DNA from: Lachnospiraceae bacterium YSD2013
GTDB taxonomy: Bacteria; Bacillota; Clostridia; Lachnospirales; Lachnospiraceae
Length of the DNA: 64,000 nucleotides
Assembly (NCBI GenBank): GCA_900100895.1
Contig: FMTX01000009.1
Coordinates: 62,001-126,000 of the forward strand
Direction of reading: 5' to 3'
In this document: positions 50,794-59,788 of the stretch, in pieces
Layout: each line of letters begins with the position of its first letter
Position numbering within the stretch: position 1 is the stretch's first letter
Notes under the pieces: generated by a model
Told to the model about the DNA's origin: nothing
Databases searched by the model: none
What the model saw: the letters and a program-made list of their open reading frames with translations, nothing else
Position numbers and translations under genes: made by a program

Positions 50794-51648
50794 TTATTTG
50801 TCGTTCTCAAACCACTTAAAATCCGCAATAGTGCGCTTGTGTGTAAGCTTGCCGATAAGCCAGATGTATATCCACGTAAGAATCGGCAATATAAGCGTCG
50901 CGCCGAGCGTCACTTTGAAAAGTGTCTTGGCAAGCGGAGTCTTCATGCCCGCAAGCACAATCATAGCTATAAAAAGTACCGCAATCAGGCACAGGCACAC
51001 AATCGAAGCAATTCTCTGTCCCTTGGTATAAGAAGAAGTAAATCCCTGCTCCTTAACAATTCTTGCAAGGTCTTCCTCGGCCTGTTTAACCGATGTGAAC
51101 AGGCACGCATGCATTCCTGCCTTGTTGCCGCCGTCCACGTTCTTCTGAACGTCGTCAAAGAAAACGCATTCCTCAGGCTTTAAATTGTACTTCTTAAAGA
51201 GTGCCTCATAAATTCCGGGCTCGGGCTTCGTAAGCTTAACATCGCAGCTTAAGATATATCCGTCGAGTTCTTCGATAAAAGAAAGCGCGTCCCAGCACTC
51301 TCTTACCGCTTTAAAGGACATGTTCGACAGACAATACACCTTATATCCGCGACGCTTCAAATCGATTATCCAACCGCGGGTATACTCAAAAAGCTTAAGC
51401 AAACCGTTAAAGTCAGCATACATCTCACGCATCTTCTCTTCCATGCCGGGGTCATTCTCGATGAACTTATCTAAGATTTCTTCCTCGCTCATTACGCCTC
51501 GGTCGATTTCGTTCCAGATGGGCGCATAAACGGTGGCCTTGGCGATTCTGTCAAGCTCTTCGTCAGTTATGTTAAACTTCTGAAAGAAAGGCTTCCAGCC
51601 GAAATCCACCAGCACGTTTCCGATATCAAATACTACATTCTTAATCAT
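50794..51648 (-). CDS. HAD-family hydrolase fused to two membrane helices
   Basis: 284 residues. HAD motif I DIGNVLVDFGW (7-17; the second Asp is Val-Asp-Phe), motif II LSNMS near 105, motif III VKLTKP near 140, and motif IV FFDDVQKNVDGG near 165, as in YihX/haloacid-dehalogenase subfamily IA phosphatases. Residues 205-265 add two membrane helices, an unusual addition that would tether it to the membrane. It follows the coiled-coil membrane protein by 9 bases and is probably in that operon. Confidence 0.85.
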   Translation of the reverse strand: MIKNVVFDIGNVLVDFGWKPFFQKFNITDEELDRIAKATVYAPIWNEIDRGVMSEEEILDKFIENDPGMEEKMREMYADFNGLLKLFEYTRGWIIDLKRRGYKVYCLSNMSFKAVRECWDALSFIEELDGYILSCDVKLTKPEPGIYEALFKKYNLKPEECVFFDDVQKNVDGGNKAGMHACLFTSVKQAEEDLARIVKEQGFTSSYTKGQRIASIVCLCLIAVLFIAMIVLAGMKTPLAKTLFKVTLGATLILPILTWIYIWLIGKLTHKRTIADFKWFENDK

Positions 51649-51657
51649 TTTTAACTC

Positions 51658-52815
51658 CTAATGTTGACCATATTTATTAACCGTCTCCATCAGCGAATCC
51701 GCCGCCTCCGGATAACGTCTAATTACATCCTTAACCTCGTCGCGAGCTTCCGAGGCAATCTCCTGATTGTACTCAAGCTGCTTACGAAGCTTTTGGCGCC
51801 TGCCTATAAGATTGTGGCGCACTTCCACCATCTCACGGTTATCATATATCGCATCGGACTGGTGTACCCATACATCGGGGTCCTTGATACGCATGGCGCG
51901 AAGTCTCCTGAGTAACTTGGCCGTCTCAGTCTCGTAAGCTGCCTCATTCTTTTCAAACGAGCGCCTGTTCTCGCGCTCCTTAAGGTATCTGGTATACAAG
52001 TCCTTAAGCTCGGCTGCGCTCGACACCTGATACTTGGTGTAGAGGTAATCGAGCAGGTTCTTATTGTTGACATAGCGAATCTTTACCTTATTTTCCAGCA
52101 AAATAAGGCTGTTCGCCGTGCTTTCAATCTTTTTCTTTTCCCGTACAAAGTCGGTGTACTTAATATAAATCAATGTAATGGCTACCGCGGTAATGCCCAC
52201 AGTAATATAGTAACCGATTGCCACATCAAGCTTCAAAAATACCTGAAGCATGAAAAGTATCACCACCAGCACTGCTGCCGCTACCATGGCGATAACCGCA
52301 ACTCCGCGGGAATTCTCAAGGTCACGACTCACCTCACGGCGGCGCATGTCGTAAGCGGTTCGCTCGGTATCTATGCGCGCAAGGTCGCTCTTAACCTTAG
52401 CCTTGTAATCTTCCTCGCGGGTAAGCTTCTCGATACCTTCCTGGGCTTCGGAAGCGATGGCTTCCATCTTATCGTATTCCTTGTCCGTCATAAGGCTCGG
52501 AGTCTGAACGTATTTCTCGTGATACTTGCGAAGGTCGTGGATGTTGCGGGCAATCTTTTCAAGGTCTGCCTTATCCTCCGCGGGAAGCGCCTCTATCTCC
52601 TCCATATCGGTAAGGTAGGACGTTACGGTGGCGTACTCATCGTTAATCCTGTCTATCTCATCGGATGCGTCTTTCATCTGCTCAAGGCAGCTTATGACGT
52701 ACTGCTCTCTGAGATAAGGGTCGTTCATGTTGATGGTATCGCGGGAATTGGCAACCTCATCCCATGCGCTTTCCGAAGTATTCTTTTTACCGAATAATTT
52801 GTTCCAAAAACCCAT
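51658..52815 (-). CDS. Coiled-coil membrane protein of the Hsp70-like cluster
   Basis: 385 residues. A charged helical N-terminal half (to about 165), two membrane helices (about 173-195 and 200-220), then a long coiled coil with tyrosine- and arginine-rich segments (RYVNNKNLLDYLYTKYQVS, RLRAMRIKDPDVWVHQS, RRQKLRKQLEYNQ). It may form the membrane anchor of the cluster. No homologue is recognised. It is preceded by the TPR gene with a 21-bp gap. Confidence 0.7.
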   Translation of the reverse strand: MGFWNKLFGKKNTSESAWDEVANSRDTINMNDPYLREQYVISCLEQMKDASDEIDRINDEYATVTSYLTDMEEIEALPAEDKADLEKIARNIHDLRKYHEKYVQTPSLMTDKEYDKMEAIASEAQEGIEKLTREEDYKAKVKSDLARIDTERTAYDMRRREVSRDLENSRGVAVIAMVAAAVLVVILFMLQVFLKLDVAIGYYITVGITAVAITLIYIKYTDFVREKKKIESTANSLILLENKVKIRYVNNKNLLDYLYTKYQVSSAAELKDLYTRYLKERENRRSFEKNEAAYETETAKLLRRLRAMRIKDPDVWVHQSDAIYDNREMVEVRHNLIGRRQKLRKQLEYNQEIASEARDEVKDVIRRYPEAADSLMETVNKYGQH

Positions 52816-52836
52816 TCGTCACAGGCCCCCTGCCCG

Positions 52837-53685
52837 CTATATATCACCGTTTTCAAGAGCGATGTCGCGATACTCTTCTTTTAACTCTCCGGTCATTGCC
52901 AATATTTCTTCGTAGTATAGTGCCGCATCCTTTTGATCCTTGAGCTCGAAAAGGCTCTTTAAGTGCTTGGCCTTGTCGGATGCGTCAAATTCTGCTTTAA
53001 GCTCTTCAAGCTCGCCCTCTATCGGAATGCTCATACGATAAGCGTCCTCGGAGTCGGCAATAAGCTTAATGTACTCGCTCTCGGGAAGTCTTAAGCGCTC
53101 TACCGTGAGCATGTGTCTGAAAGCCGTTTCGTCATTGTTGATTTCGTAAGCTTTCTTAAAGTAATCGACGGCGGAATCATACAGGCACAGTGCCATGCAG
53201 GTAACGCCCATGTTGTTGAAAATGCGGCTTTTAAGCTCGGTCTCCTCATCATCGATGCCAGAAAGCACGCGCTCGTATTCCTTGAGCGCAAGGTAGTAGT
53301 GGTGATTCTCGTAGAGGAAATCAGCCTTGGCCTTCCACTTCTCGAAAACATTCATGGATACGTTCATCCTGAGAATGCTCTCGACCTTCTCTATCTCGTC
53401 GGCATTGTAATATCCCACATACTCAAGGATAGTGCCCACAAAAGCACCCGGAAGGGCATTCGTATTGACTAACATATAGAGGTTACGCGCAAGGTCCGTA
53501 AGTCCGCATTCTTTGTCTATCCATTCCACGAGTTTCTTATCAAGAATGTCCTTGTCGATTAAGAATGCGTTCTCATAGAGGACGTAGCACAGCTCCTCCA
53601 TGCTATAGATATTCACATAAACCTTTTCAAAGTAGTAAGGAGTCTTAGCAACCTTGCCAACCGTAGTAAGTACACGATTCGTCAC
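52837..53685 (-). CDS. TPR-like protein of the Hsp70-like cluster
   Basis: 282 residues from a GTG at 53685; AAGGAGG precedes it by 10 bases and the GTG overlaps the upstream stop (GTGA), so translation is coupled. N-terminal KTPYYFEKVYVNIYSMEELCYVLYENAFL (residues about 15-43) is a conserved-looking helical domain. From about 120 onward TPR-like repeats appear (ALKEYERVLSGIDDEE, FNNMGVTCMALCLYDSAVDYFKKAYEIN, the latter split). Likely an adaptor between the other cluster members. Confidence 0.7.
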   Translation of the reverse strand: MTNRVLTTVGKVAKTPYYFEKVYVNIYSMEELCYVLYENAFLIDKDILDKKLVEWIDKECGLTDLARNLYMLVNTNALPGAFVGTILEYVGYYNADEIEKVESILRMNVSMNVFEKWKAKADFLYENHHYYLALKEYERVLSGIDDEETELKSRIFNNMGVTCMALCLYDSAVDYFKKAYEINNDETAFRHMLTVERLRLPESEYIKLIADSEDAYRMSIPIEGELEELKAEFDASDKAKHLKSLFELKDQKDAALYYEEILAMTGELKEEYRDIALENGDI

Positions 53686-54983
53686 AGATTGATTACCTCC
53701 TTCCACTCGATGTCGGAAGCTTTAAAGAGCTCGCCGAAGCCTAAGTCCTTAATAACCACCTGCATACGCATTTCGGAAATCATGGACACGTCCACTCTGA
53801 CTCTCGAAGTCTTCTGCGGACGCTTCGGAAGGTCTGCAAGCGTAATGTCCACCACCTCGGGATTCTTACCCGTAAGAGGCGTGATGACAAAAGAAAGCTT
53901 GTTGCCCTTATCTATAATAACTTCCACGCTGTTAGACGCCTCGAACCAGTTAACGCCCGCATCAAGTAATGCAAGGTACCCGGGCTCGCCGCGCTTAAGC
54001 ACGTTAAGGCCCACGTTGGACTTAAGCTTATCGTTGCCTAAGAACACGTGGCTTTCGCTGAGTAATGTCTTATGAAGCTTATTCTTGGCAGAATATGCAG
54101 CGCCCTTGGAGTAGAGGTTATTACCCTCAAAAACACGGCTGCTCTTTACCACGGTACGAATAGTCTCACCGAAGATTTCCTGCCTGAAATTCTCACCTAT
54201 AAAGTACACCGAAGACACGATTCTGCCGTCGCATATCTCATGCACAAGCTTGTTAAGCTCGCCGTCGGCATATCTGGCCTCCTCGGAATTGATGATTAAA
54301 TTCCTAATATCGTCGTTCTTGAAAGAATGATATGACTCGGGATCGATGAATGCCACCACGGGAGTCGTATTTTTATTGCACTCCATTCTGAAGGACTTAA
54401 GGTATTCCTCAGAGAAATCAAGAAGGAGTACATCCCTGTTCCAAAGCTCGGTAGGCTGATAAATCGTATAGTAATAAAAGCTCTCCATGTGGCTTTGGAA
54501 GAACACATTCTGTGTCTTAAGTCCGAGAGAAGCCACCACTTCCGTAAGCACTTCCACCATACGGTCGTCTAGCAACGAAACGGTAATCATAAGAGACGAA
54601 ATCTTATTAAGCGGAACGTTCATCGAAAGCAGGGACAGCGACCGCTTCATAAAAAGCGCAATCAAAGCAGACGGTCTGAAACTCTCGTCTCCGACCGCTA
54701 TATCTTCTCCCGGCATAGCGCGCTCCAAAAGCCTGTCCACAAAGAATCCGTCCGTGTCGCGGTTTCTTACGGCATCGTTACCTGCAAACCACTGGTTGAC
54801 TTCCTTTCTTTTGAACAAAGCCGTAGGAATCAGGTAAGAATTGCCACCGGGAACAACGGAAAGAGTGTCCACTTTCTCATCGTCCATGCGCGTGTAGCTA
54901 ATCTGCGAATAGGTGTCGGTTAAGTCGAAGCCTACCGCAAATTCTTCAGTATTCGGTTTGATCAATTCTCCGAATAAATCCAT
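53682..54983 (-). CDS. Degenerate Hsp70/actin-like protein (DUF5716-like)
   Basis: 433 residues. The order of motifs matches an actin-fold ATPase: phosphate-1-like VGFDLTDTYSQIS (18-30; DnaK has GIDLGTT), phosphate-2-like LLLDFSEEYLKSF (about 186; DnaK DLGGGTFD), adenosine-like VYFIGENF (about 260), and GAAYSA (about 290). The glycine-rich loops are changed, so ATP hydrolysis may be lost or altered. C-terminal part has a beta-rich domain. I believe this is the DUF5716 family. Starts 13 bases after the large solenoid gene. Confidence 0.7.
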   Translation of the reverse strand: MDLFGELIKPNTEEFAVGFDLTDTYSQISYTRMDDEKVDTLSVVPGGNSYLIPTALFKRKEVNQWFAGNDAVRNRDTDGFFVDRLLERAMPGEDIAVGDESFRPSALIALFMKRSLSLLSMNVPLNKISSLMITVSLLDDRMVEVLTEVVASLGLKTQNVFFQSHMESFYYYTIYQPTELWNRDVLLLDFSEEYLKSFRMECNKNTTPVVAFIDPESYHSFKNDDIRNLIINSEEARYADGELNKLVHEICDGRIVSSVYFIGENFRQEIFGETIRTVVKSSRVFEGNNLYSKGAAYSAKNKLHKTLLSESHVFLGNDKLKSNVGLNVLKRGEPGYLALLDAGVNWFEASNSVEVIIDKGNKLSFVITPLTGKNPEVVDITLADLPKRPQKTSRVRVDVSMISEMRMQVVIKDLGFGELFKASDIEWKEVINL

Positions 54984-54996
54984 CTATAATAGTTCC

Positions 54997-57900
54997 TTAC
55001 TGTAATGTAAACATCTTGCCTATCACGTAGGCCTGCTTGTAATACTCGTACAAAAGATTATCAACGGTGTCGTAGTCCTGAAGCGTCTGGGCAATAACTA
55101 TGTCGTTGACTTCGTTAAATCTTGAGTCGGTACTGTCGCGGCTGATGTCGCTCTTCTGGATGCTTGCGCTTTCCGTAAGAAGCTCCTCGCCCTCGTACTC
55201 CTCCGTAATGTAATACAGGAGATTCTCGCCAAAGAACAATACGAAAGCCTTAGCATGCACGCCGCCGTACATATCGCGCATTTCCTCGGTCACATACTCG
55301 CCCGAAGACTCGTCCTCACCCTCGATAATGTAGTGAATGTACACTTTCTTGCCGGGGTCGGTCTTGTACTCGATAATGGTCTTGTCCGAGAATCTGCTTA
55401 AGTTGGATTCGCGACCTTCCCACAGATTCTTAAAGAAGGACATATAAATGCCCTGACCCGTAAGCTTCGTAAGATACTCATCGATGATGGGCGATACCGT
55501 CTCATCAATCAGTTCCTTATTCTCCGAGAAGTACTTAAGGTACGCAAGCATGCAAACCGTCTGAATCTCCTCGCCCCTAAGTCTGGCCTTGGTAAGCTCC
55601 GTAAACACCTCAGGCTCCATAATATACTCTCTTACGAAGTAGTCAAAAGAACACTGCGAAAGAAAGGCAAGCTTAATATCCGTATTGCCGCCGCCCTGTA
55701 CATACTTCCTGTAAATATCCATACGCTCCGACACAAAATATCCTGTGTAAAGCATCTGAAGTATAAGGTTCTCGCACATCTTATATGTATCAAGGTCGAA
55801 ATTCTCCGCAGCCTTGAATATCTTGCGGATGTCCTTGGTCATTCCGTGATAATTGTCTGCAAGGTACTTAAGGATAACCTCGTCGTACTTGCCCTGCGAA
55901 AAGGCTCTTGCCGCAATCTTAATCATGCGCTCGTCGGGCTCATACTCATCTCTCACAATAAGCTTGGAGCACAACTTCACAAGGTCTCTTACATCTATAC
56001 TCTCGGTTCCGAACCTTTTAACCCACTCGATTGCGGTATCGTACATTCCTCTGATTACAAGGAATCTCTCAGCCGTAACGCGCTCTCTTACAGTCATATC
56101 CGCAGGCTCAAGTCCCGCAAGAACCTCGTCAAGCTCGCGTATCTCATCATGATCATAATAGTAGTCCATAAGCTTGCTGCGTACTTCGGACTTGTATTCG
56201 CGGTCTATGCGGGAATCGTCCAGGATGTGAGCATAGCGCTCTCTCGTCTCCTCATTAATCTCCACAGTCTCGGAGCTGCACTCGCACACATAAACGTCGA
56301 ATTCAAGGTTGCCGTGAATCATCGGCATAATCTTGGTGGCAAGCTTCCCGGGCACCATGAGCATCTCAAGGTCGTACTTGGAACTTACGGAGTATCTGTT
56401 GGAGAAATTATCCTCAAACATTACCTCGAAATCCCTGTTGTAAAGCGGAACATAAGCCACTCCGTCCTCCATGGGATAGAATGTCTCCTCGCTCTCCCTG
56501 CTCTGGTACACGATAACCTTATTAAGGTTCATGTTATCAACGGTAATCTTGTGTGTAAAAAGAAGCCGCGCCATATTATCCGCCAGTGACTTGTCAAGGT
56601 CGGTGTTGCCGTACACATGCCTGTAAATCAGCGCAAGGTCCTTATTGATAAGTCCCGCGGAAATGCAATCCACACTGAATCGCTCGATGCGGTCTCTGAA
56701 ATTGTCATAGATATCGGGCATCTCTTCACGCGCGCCTATTACCCTCGCATAAAGGTATGCCGCATAGTCCCATCGAAGGTTACTCTCGTAAGAAAAATAA
56801 AGGTATACCATCTTCGGGATATCGTTGTCCTTAGAAATATCCATGGACTCCATGTAGAACTCATAAAGTCTGGTAGCGCGAACCTCAGAAAGTACGCCCT
56901 TCTCATACCATTCATGAGCCTCTTCGTCACGTCTGTCGCCCTTAATCAAGTACTCGCAGATGGTAAGAAGCTTATCGTTGTCGGGCTTAAGCTCATAGCA
57001 CTTCTTAAGGAGAGGCCAGATGCGCTTGTTATATTCTTTTTCTTTGGACGCTAAGTATACGAACTGGTCGCAGACATCGTCGGTAAGGATCTCGTTCTGA
57101 GATGCATAGTTAAGAAGCTTAATCTCGAATGTTGTAAGCGCTGTAAGAAGCGTCGGGTTCTGATTAAGCATGTTAACCGCTTCCACGAGAAACATCGGGC
57201 TTACGCAGCCCGTCTCGATCTGCTGTCTGATAAAGAGCCATTTCTTGGAAGGGCTCACCGCGAATTCTTCGGAAAGATAGAGCAGTAACCAGCCCACTCT
57301 CCAATCGGAAGGGTCGCTTGAATAAATCTTGCTAACCTCGTCGGTTATGGTGTCTATATAGCTGTCCTCTCTGGTATAGAGCGTCGTTAAATACAAATAA
57401 TATGCCCAGATAGCCGGGGAATTGATGTCGGGATTTTCTTTTAATTCATTCTCGGCCTGGTCGAGTATCCACTTAGCCTCGTTGTAACGCTCTTCAATCA
57501 TGAGCATCTGAGCCTTGAAAAGCTTCGGATAAAGCACATCGGGACAAATCTCACGCATGCGGTCTACCAGACGGTTCGTCTCTGTAATCCACGTGCCCAG
57601 AGCAATCTTACGGGTTCTGAAAGCCTCATAATAAGTAAACATATCGTAGCTTAAATGAAGCATCTCCAAGTGTCTCGAAAGCTCCGACTTAGTCACTACC
57701 TCGCTTGAAACCGTAACGTTAACTTCAAAAGAAACAAACGCGTTATAAAAGCGCACTTTGCCGAAATTCATTCCTCCGTGAAGATTGTCGGGATTGATGA
57801 GTACGGGGAAGCTTAAGTAGTTGCCAAGGAAGTCGTCGTCGGTTACCACAGACTTGGTAAAGCTGATAAAGTCGCCGTCCGCCTCGACATTTAAGAATGT

Positions 57901-58566
57901 GTAGCCCCAGCCGTTTCTGGTGATGTTAATGTACTCTTCCACAATGGCCACGGGGTCTTCTATAGTAATCTGAGTGCGCTCAGGTATAAATTCAACAGGC
58001 TGCTTCTTATTGATAGACAGCAGGAACTCTTCCACGTTCTGTTCGTTGCCGTAGAAGCGTGAAAGGCCCAAGTACAGTTTCTTATATCTTAAATCGTTAC
58101 CTACGAAAAGATTGATGAAATCTTCCGAGTAGAATAGCTTGACTGCCTCGCCCCAAGCGGACTTGGCAAGATTGGTGAAATGGAAAAGATTCTTGATGCT
58201 GCCGAGACTTGACTCGATGTTCTTCTTAAGAACGGTCACTACATAAGGAAGATAGTACTCGCCCTGATTGGAGATGATATAAAGCTCCCCTTGAGCCACG
58301 TCCCCCTCCTCTAAGCCCTGCGCGGAGAATGTATATCCTATCTCCGACTCAAGTCCCGAGAAACTGTCCACTATAAGTTCCATGCGAATGTCCGAGGAGT
58401 AGATTCTTCCCTCGGTAAGACGGCCTCTTACGGCCTTAATAAAGAAACTGCCCGTGTAAATCTCGCCCGGAGCCAGCGTTAACTCTATGCGTGACAAAGA
58501 AAGGTCCAAAGACCCTTTTTCATAATCGAATTGTCCTTTTAAGATTCTTTCTACAGTCCGCCTCAT
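54997..58566 (-). CDS. Giant solenoid protein of the Hsp70-like cluster (DUF5717-like)
   Basis: About 1189 residues. N-terminal beta domains (about 1-300: RIELTLAPGEIYTGSF, QGELYIISNQGEYYLPYVVTVLK), then a long helical solenoid (about 310-1000), interrupted by a beta segment with FYPMEDGVAYVPLYNRDFEV near 690, and a C-terminal beta region (VYIHYIIEGE near 1050). No signal peptide or membrane segment, so cytoplasmic. I chose the ATG at 58566; a TTG two codons earlier is the only alternative, and neither has a strong ribosome site. It leads the cluster of four or five genes. I believe the family is DUF5717; function unknown. Confidence 0.65.
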   Translation of the reverse strand: MRRTVERILKGQFDYEKGSLDLSLSRIELTLAPGEIYTGSFFIKAVRGRLTEGRIYSSDIRMELIVDSFSGLESEIGYTFSAQGLEEGDVAQGELYIISNQGEYYLPYVVTVLKKNIESSLGSIKNLFHFTNLAKSAWGEAVKLFYSEDFINLFVGNDLRYKKLYLGLSRFYGNEQNVEEFLLSINKKQPVEFIPERTQITIEDPVAIVEEYINITRNGWGYTFLNVEADGDFISFTKSVVTDDDFLGNYLSFPVLINPDNLHGGMNFGKVRFYNAFVSFEVNVTVSSEVVTKSELSRHLEMLHLSYDMFTYYEAFRTRKIALGTWITETNRLVDRMREICPDVLYPKLFKAQMLMIEERYNEAKWILDQAENELKENPDINSPAIWAYYLYLTTLYTREDSYIDTITDEVSKIYSSDPSDWRVGWLLLYLSEEFAVSPSKKWLFIRQQIETGCVSPMFLVEAVNMLNQNPTLLTALTTFEIKLLNYASQNEILTDDVCDQFVYLASKEKEYNKRIWPLLKKCYELKPDNDKLLTICEYLIKGDRRDEEAHEWYEKGVLSEVRATRLYEFYMESMDISKDNDIPKMVYLYFSYESNLRWDYAAYLYARVIGAREEMPDIYDNFRDRIERFSVDCISAGLINKDLALIYRHVYGNTDLDKSLADNMARLLFTHKITVDNMNLNKVIVYQSRESEETFYPMEDGVAYVPLYNRDFEVMFEDNFSNRYSVSSKYDLEMLMVPGKLATKIMPMIHGNLEFDVYVCECSSETVEINEETRERYAHILDDSRIDREYKSEVRSKLMDYYYDHDEIRELDEVLAGLEPADMTVRERVTAERFLVIRGMYDTAIEWVKRFGTESIDVRDLVKLCSKLIVRDEYEPDERMIKIAARAFSQGKYDEVILKYLADNYHGMTKDIRKIFKAAENFDLDTYKMCENLILQMLYTGYFVSERMDIYRKYVQGGGNTDIKLAFLSQCSFDYFVREYIMEPEVFTELTKARLRGEEIQTVCMLAYLKYFSENKELIDETVSPIIDEYLTKLTGQGIYMSFFKNLWEGRESNLSRFSDKTIIEYKTDPGKKVYIHYIIEGEDESSGEYVTEEMRDMYGGVHAKAFVLFFGENLLYYITEEYEGEELLTESASIQKSDISRDSTDSRFNEVNDIVIAQTLQDYDTVDNLLYEYYKQAYVIGKMFTLQ

Positions 58567-58712
58567 TAACAAATGCCCCGTTTTTCAGGGTTCTTCTCCA
58601 CTCAGTTTCTTAGCGATGCGCATAGTTCCGCATTCTTTATCATTATAACATTTATGCCTGAATTGTGAAACAATTCGCGTAAATATTTGTGTCTTTCTTT
58701 GGCCGTAATATT

Positions 58713-58810
58713 TGTGACGACAAATGTGACGACGTTGTAAGAATTTGTAAGAAGTGCACCTCAAACTGTAAGGGCATTCGATTTTGTCTGCGGCCCCCGT
58801 CCCATATACT
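58713..58810 (+). promoter_or_regulatory. VanZ-like gene promoter with two kinds of direct repeat
   Basis: A -10 TATACT lies at 58805-58810. Upstream are TGTGACGAC twice, 12 bp apart (58713-58721, 58725-58733), and TTGTAAGAA twice, 10 bp apart (58735-58743, 58745-58753). Tandem direct repeats of 10-12 bp suit response-regulator binding. Confidence 0.5.
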
Positions 58811-58844
58811 AAAATCACAAGATACAAACACGGAGGACACAAAC

Positions 58845-59438
58845 ATGACAGCATGGTTAACAAGCATTCTTGATGGATTTAAGGTATACGGAAGCATCGC
58901 TCCCGTAATCGCACTGGTTCTTATCCTCAGAGCATTTGCTCAGAAAAAACTCAATATCGTTCGCTTCATCATTGACCAGATGACAGTTGCTTATTTAATC
59001 TGCGTGATCATGCTTGTGTTCTTCCCCCTTCCCACAATGGAAAGAGCCGCAGCACTTTGCGAGTATCACGGACGCTTCCTTCCCGGCAGCTTCATCTTCG
59101 ACATTGCTAAGGAAAAGTCACTTGAGAGCGTATTACAGGTTCTTTTCAACATCGTAATGACCGTTCCCTTCGGCATGATCCTTACCTACCGCTTCGGTCT
59201 TACCAAGAGACAGGTTATCCTTTACAGCTTCCTTCTTTCACTCTTCATTGAAATCGGACAGCTTACAGGACTCTTCTTTCTCTTTAACGGTTCCTACAGA
59301 TTATTCGATGCAGACGACCTCATCTGCAACACCTTAGGCGGCCTCATCGGATTCATCGTAATGACCAAGCATTTACATATCTCTTCACTTGAAAGCTACA
59401 CCGTAGCTCTTAAAAAAAGAGTTGCAGTTACAGAATAA
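58845..59438 (+). CDS. VanZ-like membrane protein
   Basis: 197 residues from ATG 58845, with GGAGG 8 bases upstream. Five or six membrane helices. The VanZ signature is present: FNIVMTVPFGMILTYRFGL near 103, SLFIEIGQL near 135 and FDADDLICNTLGGLIGF near 155-171, with conserved Glu and Asp residues in membrane-facing segments. VanZ-type proteins are linked to glycopeptide tolerance or lipid/cell wall change, but many have no known role. Plus-strand gene facing away from the solenoid cluster. Confidence 0.85.
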   Translation: MTAWLTSILDGFKVYGSIAPVIALVLILRAFAQKKLNIVRFIIDQMTVAYLICVIMLVFFPLPTMERAAALCEYHGRFLPGSFIFDIAKEKSLESVLQVLFNIVMTVPFGMILTYRFGLTKRQVILYSFLLSLFIEIGQLTGLFFLFNGSYRLFDADDLICNTLGGLIGFIVMTKHLHISSLESYTVALKKRVAVTE

Positions 59439-59455
59439 CTTTTTCCTCCCTCCCC

Positions 59456-59481
59456 GCGCCCGGTTCCCCCGGGCGCTTTTT
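59456..59481 (+). terminator. Terminator of the VanZ-like gene
   Basis: GCGCCCGG and CCGGGCGC form a GC-rich 8-bp stem with a 5-base loop, followed by five T. Confidence 0.92.
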
Positions 59482-59506
59482 GTTGCCTCATATCGGCCTC
59501 CCGGAC

Positions 59507-59739
59507 GCGAATCGGTGGGGCACCAAAGGCTTCCCACGAGACCCTCTCCCGCTTCGATCTCACGTAGCGGCCGGGCGGACGCTCCGTATAGACTTCGGTC
59601 CGCCCTACGCAAAACACGCCGATGCTACGATAGAGCCGGAATAAATCCAAAAGAATTTATTCGAAGGCGACCGATAATAAAGCACGTAGGGGTTTATTAT
59701 AGAGTCCCGCGGAAAGCCTTTGGTGCCCCACCGATTCGC
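59507..59739. repeat. 233-bp element bounded by a perfect 26-bp inverted repeat
   Basis: Positions 59507-59532 and 59714-59739 are perfect reverse complements over 26 bp. Inside lie GGGCGGAC/GTCCGCCC (an 8-bp hairpin, about 59573-59605) and the second copy of the 74-nt motif. The 605-bp gap between VanZ and flavodoxin holds no convincing gene. The element may be a structured RNA closed by a terminal helix, or a small non-autonomous mobile element. Confidence 0.75.
59630..59703 (+). ncRNA. Structured 74-nt motif, copy B
   Basis: Plus strand, same length as copy A. Hairpin GAATAAAT-N8-ATTTATTC inside GCC/GGC, the invariant CGAAGGCGACCGATAATAAA, and the ATAATAAA/TTTATTAT hairpin. The first stem differs from copy A on both sides while pairing is kept. 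No gene follows in the same direction, unlike copy A. Confidence 0.65.
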
Positions 59740-59788
59740 TGTTATCCGACATGCCATAAATACAATCTCGCCGTCAGATTTTCACGAT

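Noticed and set aside
59385-59650. Open frames in the gap after the VanZ-like gene
   Set aside because: Arg/Gly-rich translations that run through a terminator and the inverted repeat; no initiation signal.
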